Source: Eudorina sp. 2006-703-Eu-15
Lineage: Eukaryota > Chlorophyta > Chlorophyceae > Chlamydomonadales > Volvocaceae
Assembly (NCBI GenBank): GCA_003117195.1
Contig: BDSI01000034.1
Location: 186,001-250,000 of the forward strand
DNA length: 64,000 nucleotides
Direction: 5' to 3'
In this document: positions 59,101 to 64,000 of the stretch, one piece after another
Numbering within the stretch: the first letter of the stretch is position 1
Layout of the letters: each line of letters starts with the position of its first letter
Position numbers and translations under genes: made by a program
The notes under the pieces: generated by a model
Database searches by the model: none
Told to the model about the DNA's origin: nothing
Seen by the model: only the letters and a program-made list of their open reading frames with translations

Positions 59101-62100
59101 CACGCAGGCTGGGCGCCGCTGCGCCCGCTGAAGTCGGCGCCGCGACGGCGGACGCGCCGTTGCATTTGGAGAACGATGCCATGTCGGTCACCGTCGCGCT
59201 GGATGCTGCCCTATCCGTGGGGTCGGCGCCCGCGGCTGGCACCATGATTACCACCGCTGCCGCCCCTGCTGCAGGAGCGGCCGCCACACCGCCATCCTCG
59301 GCAGGCACCTTCGTGGACGCGGCCATGGCCGACGCGTCAGGCTCGGGCGGCCAGCAGTGCGACTTGGCGCAGCTGTGGTCAACGGCAAAATTTATGCAGC
59401 CGCTGGTACGACACCAGGAGCGCACGTGTGTTGCTGCGTAGGGCAGGCCTGGAAACAGCGCGCAGGGATAGGAGCTTCTCAAATCTGTCAGGCTGTTACC
59501 TTCATATTGTGCGTACGAGCTGCTTGTAGCGGTGCCTCAATCCCACCCCGTCCCTGGCCGCACCCGTGGACGCGTGTGTGATTCGCCTTTGCGCGTCACG
59601 TGCCGGTCTGCACCGACCGCTGTGCAGGAGAAGCCGCACAACAAGACGATCCGCTGCGTCGTGATCTCGCCCGACGGGCTGCTGGTGAGTGGGTTGCAGG
59701 ACATGGGGTTGAGAGGGGTAGATCTACCCCTCTCAACCCCGCAGGTATTTGCAGGGGATACACTGCTTTAAGGGTTGGCTCGGGCGGGGCCCCCGGCTGA
59801 CTGCACGTGCGTCCCTGGCCGTGCTCCCTCGGCGCTGGCCTGTGCATTCTAATCAAATTGGGAGCAGGCCGGGTACCTAACCGGGGGCTTGATGCCCGGC
59901 GAAGTAGCCAAGGCTTGTGGCGTGCGGCATGACGCCTTTGCTTCGTGCGGCATCTTGCCGGCTATTGCGACCCCGAAGTGCGAGCTTCGACTGGAGAGCA
60001 AATGACCCGCCGGCCCCTCGTCCCTGTCCGCGCTTCGGAACGCACATGCACCTGCCAGTTCGCGACCGCCTCCGATGATGACACGGGGGGAGGCAGCGCC
60101 GACGCGCTGTGCCTGTGGGAGACCCGGGGTTTCCACAAGCAGGCCGCGCTGCGCGGTCACATCAACAGTGTCAAGTGCGTCGCCTTCTCGATGCAGCCCA
60201 TTAAGCTCAGCGCCATCACCACCGGGGCGGCAGCCGCGAGGGCGCCCGGCGCGTCCGCCCAGTACCTGCTGGCTTCCGGATCCGCGGACAGGTGGGTTTG
60301 GCCCCACGCATGAGGCGACGTCAGTTGTGCGGCGCCGCGCACTTCGGCGTTGCCCGTCGCCTTTTGTGAAGGTGATGCTGAACCTGCTCTGGGATCACAC
60401 AGCTGCCATCACTTCGTCCTGGGCTTGTCTCTGCCCTGCGGATGCCTGCCAGGGTCCAGTAATATCCTGATTGCTTGCCTCCCTTCTCCCGCCAATTTCC
60501 TGATACACAGGACCGTGCGGCTTTGGTACACGGTACCGGTGAAGACGGTGGATGGCGCGGGCCATCCCAAGGACGTGTACGATGTACCCAACCCGACGCT
60601 CCAGGTATGGTTCACCGCGGCTCGCTGAGTCGCTCGGCACTGCGACGGGTGGATAGCGGTCTACTCCGACGATTTGTAAGCGAGCTGCTTTTGCCGCGCC
60701 GCATGTCACGTGTACATCGCACTGAACGCCGGGGCGCATGTGGAAGACGCACAGACCCTGGAGTGCGATAATAATGTATACGATGAACTTATACAGAAGT
60801 ACTTACAGATGCATGAGTACTTGGGCAGAAACAGGGGAAATGGGAGGCGCGGTGTCTAATAGGAAACCAGGCGCGGTGTGTGTGGCCGGGCGTTGTGCTC
60901 CACCTGCCTGAACGAAAAGCGCCGGCTGGAGGCTGATGACTAGCGATCACGGTGGACTGCTTCACGACCCCCGACACCGGGCCTGTGCGCCGTGCGCGTG
61001 CTCACCTGCATGCAGGGTCACACGGCGGCGATCCGGGCCGTGGCCTTCAGCCCCGACGGCGTAAAGCTGGCCTCCGCCGGCGACGACCGCACCGTGAGGC
61101 TGTGGGGCGTGGCGTCGCGGCAGCAGCTGGCGGTGTTCCACGGCCACAACGCGGCGGTGGTGGGCATCGCCTTCGACACGCCGGACGGCATGGTGTTGTC
61201 GTCCTGCTCTGGCACCGAGATCCGGCTGTGGGACACCAACAACTACCCGCAGGTGCGATCGGCGGTGTGCCAGCATCCATTGGTGTCCCTTGCTCGCCCC
61301 GACAGTGGTGCAGCACGCGCCGACTCACCGGACCGGGGCAGCAGCTGACCTGGCGGGAAATGCACGTGCAGGCCCGTCTTTTGGAATGGGATGGCCCAAG
61401 GGCCGTTCTTTTAGCAGGCTCCTCCCTGGTGGTGTATCAACAGCGCCACACCGTGTACGCACTGAAAGATCATCAGCATCGCCGCATTACTCGAAACCTA
61501 GCTGGGACCCCCGACCTCCAGCCGCAGTAGCATCTGGCTGGACGACCTTGCTGGAGACCCGGACTGCCGATGTGCGTGGCGCGCCCAGCTATCTGGGTGT
61601 CGCGCTTCTCTGCGGGCCTGATTGATCCCGCCGCGGCACCGATGCCCCATGTGTGTGGTCCGTACGGTCGCGTAGGTGACGGTGATGCACGGCCACGAGA
61701 GCGGCGTGAACACCATCGCGTTCACATCCGACGGCAAGTACCTGGCGTCCGGCAGTGATGACGGTGCGCTGGTCATCTGGCGAGACCATGGCAACAACAA
61801 CTGGGTCAAGGTGGGTGTGGGTAATGCATGATCGCTGTTTTGGCCGGACGGCCGGACGTGATGTGGCAACGCTGCACTGTATGTGGTGCGGCGGGCTCGA
61901 GGACCTGAGCGATGGGGGACGGGTTTCCTCGGGGCCGCCCCGCGCGCGGGCCACTTGCTGCTACTGGTTGGCGTGATGGCGGCGCGTTTCGGGGCTGCTG
62001 TGCAAGCACGGACCTTGCTCTTAATAGTTCATGAGGCTCGTCATTGCGGGGCCCCAGCATCGATGGGCCTTACGTGTCTTACGCCAAGTCGTAGTAGATG

Positions 62101-62979
62101 CCCGGGGGATCCGCCATGCGTCACAGAGCTGTACAGCGACGGTCCGTAGAAAGCGCAGTAGCTGTTGCATTTCTGCGGGATGATGGCTAGACCCTAAAGA
62201 CACCGACTGATGGTGGGTGCAACGGTGACGCTCTTGCGCTTTGCAGGCCAGAGCCGTGCCACGCGACGACACGGGCAAGACGGGCCACGCGGGCAGCATC
62301 ATCGCCCTGGCCTACAGCCCCGCGGACGACGATGCGCCCTCGGGCACCAAGGGCGGCGGCGGGACGCGTCTCCTTGCCACTGCGTCCGCGGACAAGACGA
62401 TACGCCTGTGGGCTATCCGGGTGAGCGGCGCATGCAGGCGCGAGGCGGCATGGGTGGCCAATAACTGCATCCGTAAAATTCCGAAGCGTCTGAAAAATGT
62501 GACCATGTCTGTGTTCCCCAATGGGTGAGCGTCTGCGGGTGTGTGTTTTGTGAGGAGAGCGAGCAGTGCGTTCGTTCTGACATGGGCAAGTGCACGTGTG
62601 CAGGAGAGTGGCCGGCTCAGCAAGGCGATGGCGCGCGCAGTGACCGGGATGCTCCGGCAGAACCACCACAAAGCTGGCTCTTTCAACGGGGACGAGGAGA
62701 ACCACGGACAGGTGCGAAGCCGTCGAGGAAGCTGCCGTCCGGTTGTAGGCAGTTGCAACATGAGCAAATAGATCGCGCATGAACTGCTTTCCCACGTCCA
62801 TGTCAAAATCGTTTATGTATGCCTGGTCTCTGACCAGGGCACCGTCGCCAAACGCGTTGCTCGAGTCCTGCTTTCTGGGACGTCTGACACGGGTCTGGTT
62901 CAAATGGGTGCCGCACGCAGGACGTGGAGGAAACAGTCGAGGTGGATCAGTTGAGCGTTACACAAGGCCACGACGGCAG
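44697..62979 (+). CDS. Gene B: TIR-like/NACHT/WD40-repeat STAND protein, paralogue of gene A, 3' end not found
   Basis: Forty-one exons traced with unbroken phase, about 1,780 codons. Nearly every exon equals its gene A counterpart in length and phase; the TIR-like exon 3 differs at two of 47 residues and the Walker B exon at about eight of 62. All Walker residues and the TIR-like Glu are kept, so this looks functional. Differences from gene A are an extra intron at 58,451-58,763, absence of the gene A intron between exons 37 and 38, a GC-AG intron at 56,516, and a longer linker exon at 59,108-59,405. Exon 1 is taken from a phase-0 CAG acceptor at 44,696; the initiating exon was not identified. 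The next exon expected from gene A (SVRAIGFSGDG...) is not found before 64,000, so the gene continues outside or was cut by an insertion. Confidence 0.88.
46526..46807 (+). mobile_element. LINE-type retrotransposon 3' fragment in gene B intron 4
   Basis: The open frame reads [20 protein letters not shown], then [16 protein letters not shown]. This is the C-x2-C...H-x4-C zinc-knuckle-like ending (zf-RVT type) found at the C-terminus of many non-LTR reverse transcriptases, where the Arg-x-Cys-x-x-Cys and HxxxxCP spacing is characteristic. No reverse transcriptase core precedes it, as expected for a truncated copy. It lies in the intron between exons 4 and 5 and is absent from gene A, so it was probably inserted after the duplication or lost in A. 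Confidence 0.68.
47714..49026 (+). other. Gene B exons 6-8: linker between TIR-like domain and NACHT
   Basis: Exons: 47714-47839, 48222-48265, 48745-49026. Exon 6 ([16 protein letters not shown]) and exon 7 ([13 protein letters not shown]) match gene A closely. Exon 8 keeps the [20 protein letters not shown] helix but has a different, longer first half ([16 protein letters not shown]), making it 36 nt longer than in gene A. Confidence 0.75.
49547..51743 (+). other. Gene B exons 9-15: NACHT NTPase domain
   Basis: Exons: 49547-49685, 49875-49925, 50160-50211, 50373-50524, 50622-50698, 50838-51024, 51600-51743. Walker [20 protein letters not shown] is in exon 9, [13 protein letters not shown] in exon 11, [13 protein letters not shown] in exon 12, and Walker [13 protein letters not shown] with [11 protein letters not shown] in exon 14. 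Lengths equal gene A for all seven exons. Exon 10 (17 codons) keeps its length but shares only a few residues with gene A, unlike its neighbours. Confidence 0.9.
52284..52450. repeat. CATC tetranucleotide array in gene B intron 16
   Basis: About 40 perfect CATC units ending in a few degenerate copies, directly downstream of exon 16. Gene A has no such array at the equivalent intron. Long apparent open frames over it are artefacts of the four-base unit. Confidence 0.97.
53955..54004. repeat. Three copies of a 17-bp unit
   Basis: TCCCTTGATACGAATAT-type units repeat three times in the intron between gene B exons 20 and 21. Confidence 0.85.
55465..55734 (-). repeat. LTR-like repeat, copy in gene B intron 23
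   Basis: Reverse-complement relative of 41,787-42,035. On the minus strand it begins TGTTACTATTAATGTGGACC, with the start duplicated (a second TGTTAC...GGACCCCGCGG about 30 bases in), and shares blocks CTACCAGGGAACCACC, TTCCTGAG and ATTAGCGAACC with the other copy. It lies between exons 23 and 24, with no effect on the reading frame. Confidence 0.7.
57548..62979 (+). other. Gene B exons 29-41: WD40 units 1-9 and start of unit 10
   Basis: Exons: 57548-57676, 57990-58086, 58377-58450, 58764-58849, 59108-59405, 59628-59684, 60059-60291, 60511-60604, 61016-61252, 61676-61810, 62247-62420, 62604-62711, 62921-62979. WD signatures: [92 protein letters not shown] and KTIRLWAIR. The linker exon at 59,108 is 298 nt against 91 nt in gene A, enlarged by an Ala/Gly/Thr-rich stretch. 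The last traced exon ends VTQGHDG, matching VVQGHDG of gene A exon 41. Confidence 0.86.
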
Positions 62980-64000
62980 GTAAGGGAAGCTCGTGCGCAA
63001 GCCTCCTCGACCCGCGCGCCTGAAGTTGTGCAGGCACAGAGGATCATTGAAACCGACATCAAGCACCGTCGTGCTGTCGCGGCTATACCCGTTTTGTGAT
63101 CTGCTGCGGTTCGACAGGCAGTGTTAACCCCGAACCCCAATTACACCACCCCGATCACACGTACACTCATTCGTGTAACGCTGCACAGAACCCTAAGCCT
63201 CGGCCGCAACCAACCGCCCAGCCTCGCCCTAGCTTAGGAGGTGAACAAGAAAAGGGGGGTAAAAGAACACGCCGCCGAGACCGCACGCCAGCTGAGCGCT
63301 CTATTTCAGCGCTACTAACCTTTCTCTCTCTGCTGGCACGTGCGCGGCAACCTACGCTCTGCCGCCTAAGGCTCTCAACTACTGCCTAGCCTGCGGCACA
63401 GCACACCCCCCAAGCGAGGCAAGAACAACGCTCCTCCGAAGGTGCGCAGGAGAAGCCACGGAAAGCCAACACCCACCCACAGACAACGCACCGACAACCC
63501 CACCGGCCGGCCAACAGACACGTGCGCCACCTCTGATTCCCTCGAGCGAGATCGGACCCGGGCTGGCGAAGGGGGAGGCAAAAGGGAACCAGAGTCAAGG
63601 CAAAACCTCCCCCGCACCGGGACCGGCCTAACCTAAGGCGCACAAACCCCAAGGACAGACACCTATCGCACGGTCCAAAACCGCATACGCGCCGCGAAGA
63701 ACGAGGGGGGGCGGGCGGGAGACAAACAACTCGCGGGTCGGCAGGCTGCTGTCTCTGTTGCTAGGCGGCGCCCGATCAACGGCCCGTTACTGTACCGGAA
63801 GTAATACCGCTACTATTTTATACGTCTGCGAAGACGGAAAACAATGTCTAACAAGGAGCAACGGCCCAACAAACTGCGAGGCTCACCCGCACGGCCCGGT
63901 GCCGTACCTAACTAGCCACCCGACGGGAGAACCAGCCAACCGAAATCACCGCCTTTCCCAAGCAAGTCTGTCTCACCTTGCGCCACAAACCGCATTTTGG
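62980..64000. other. Sequence after gene B exon 41 with no match to gene A
   Basis: The intron donor at 62,980 is GTAAGG, but the following gene A exon (WD40 unit 10) is not found in the next kilobase. From about 63,120 the sequence becomes C- and A-rich on the plus strand with no recognisable motif in any frame. It may be a long intron, an inserted element, or the end of the duplicated block. Confidence 0.45.

Noticed and set aside
62604..62711. Gene B ending at the helical spacer exon (a duplication breakpoint here)
   Set aside because: A further exon at 62,921-62,979 matches gene A exon 41 (VTQGHDG versus VVQGHDG) in phase, so homology continues past this point.
63375..63652. Minus-strand open frames near the right edge
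   Set aside because: High C/A bias on the plus strand keeps frames open; the translations have no recognisable domain or splice support.
1..64000. Bacterial operon or phage interpretation
   Set aside because: Coding segments are short, interrupted by consistent GT-AG introns with matched phases in two paralogues, and accompanied by chromovirus and LINE remnants, so the DNA is eukaryotic.

Overview
The window looks like nuclear DNA from a GC-rich chlorophycean green alga, most likely volvocine or Chlamydomonas-like. Coding sequence is cut into dozens of small exons with GT-AG introns and CAG acceptors. GT and CA microsatellites are frequent, and LTR and LINE retrotransposon debris is present. 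The species cannot be named from the sequence.

Layout. Positions 1 to about 31,100 on the minus strand hold one very large gene (gene A), of which I traced 62 exons (about 2,730 codons); it runs off the left edge. From about 44,700 to 63,000 on the plus strand lies a full-architecture paralogue (gene B), of which I traced 41 exons (about 1,780 codons); it probably runs off the right edge. The two genes are head to head. In both, the order is a short N-terminal region, a TIR-like domain ([26 protein letters not shown]), a NACHT NTPase (GVVGSGKST and [12 protein letters not shown]), a helical and winged-helix-like region, and WD40 repeats. Gene A shows at least 23 WD40 units followed by degenerate units and an FG-GAP-like segment. 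Gene B shows nine and the start of a tenth before homology to gene A is lost. Exon lengths and intron phases match almost one for one, so gene B is not an obvious pseudogene.

Between the pair (31.1 to 44.7 kb) are a complete eight-exon ArsB-like permease gene (34,509 to 38,339, plus), a decayed Ty3/gypsy chromovirus pol remnant (about 39.7 to 41.75 kb), an LTR-like repeat with relatives elsewhere in the window, and stretches with no supportable gene.

The architecture is that of a STAND/NLR-type signalling protein. By analogy, WD40 repeats would sense, NACHT would switch and oligomerise, and the TIR-like domain would act as effector. The closest known architectural parallel is the fungal HET-NACHT-WD40 family (het-d/het-e), not land-plant TIR-NB-ARC-LRR proteins. 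A role in immunity or self/non-self recognition is inference; the sequence shows only domains and gene arrangement.
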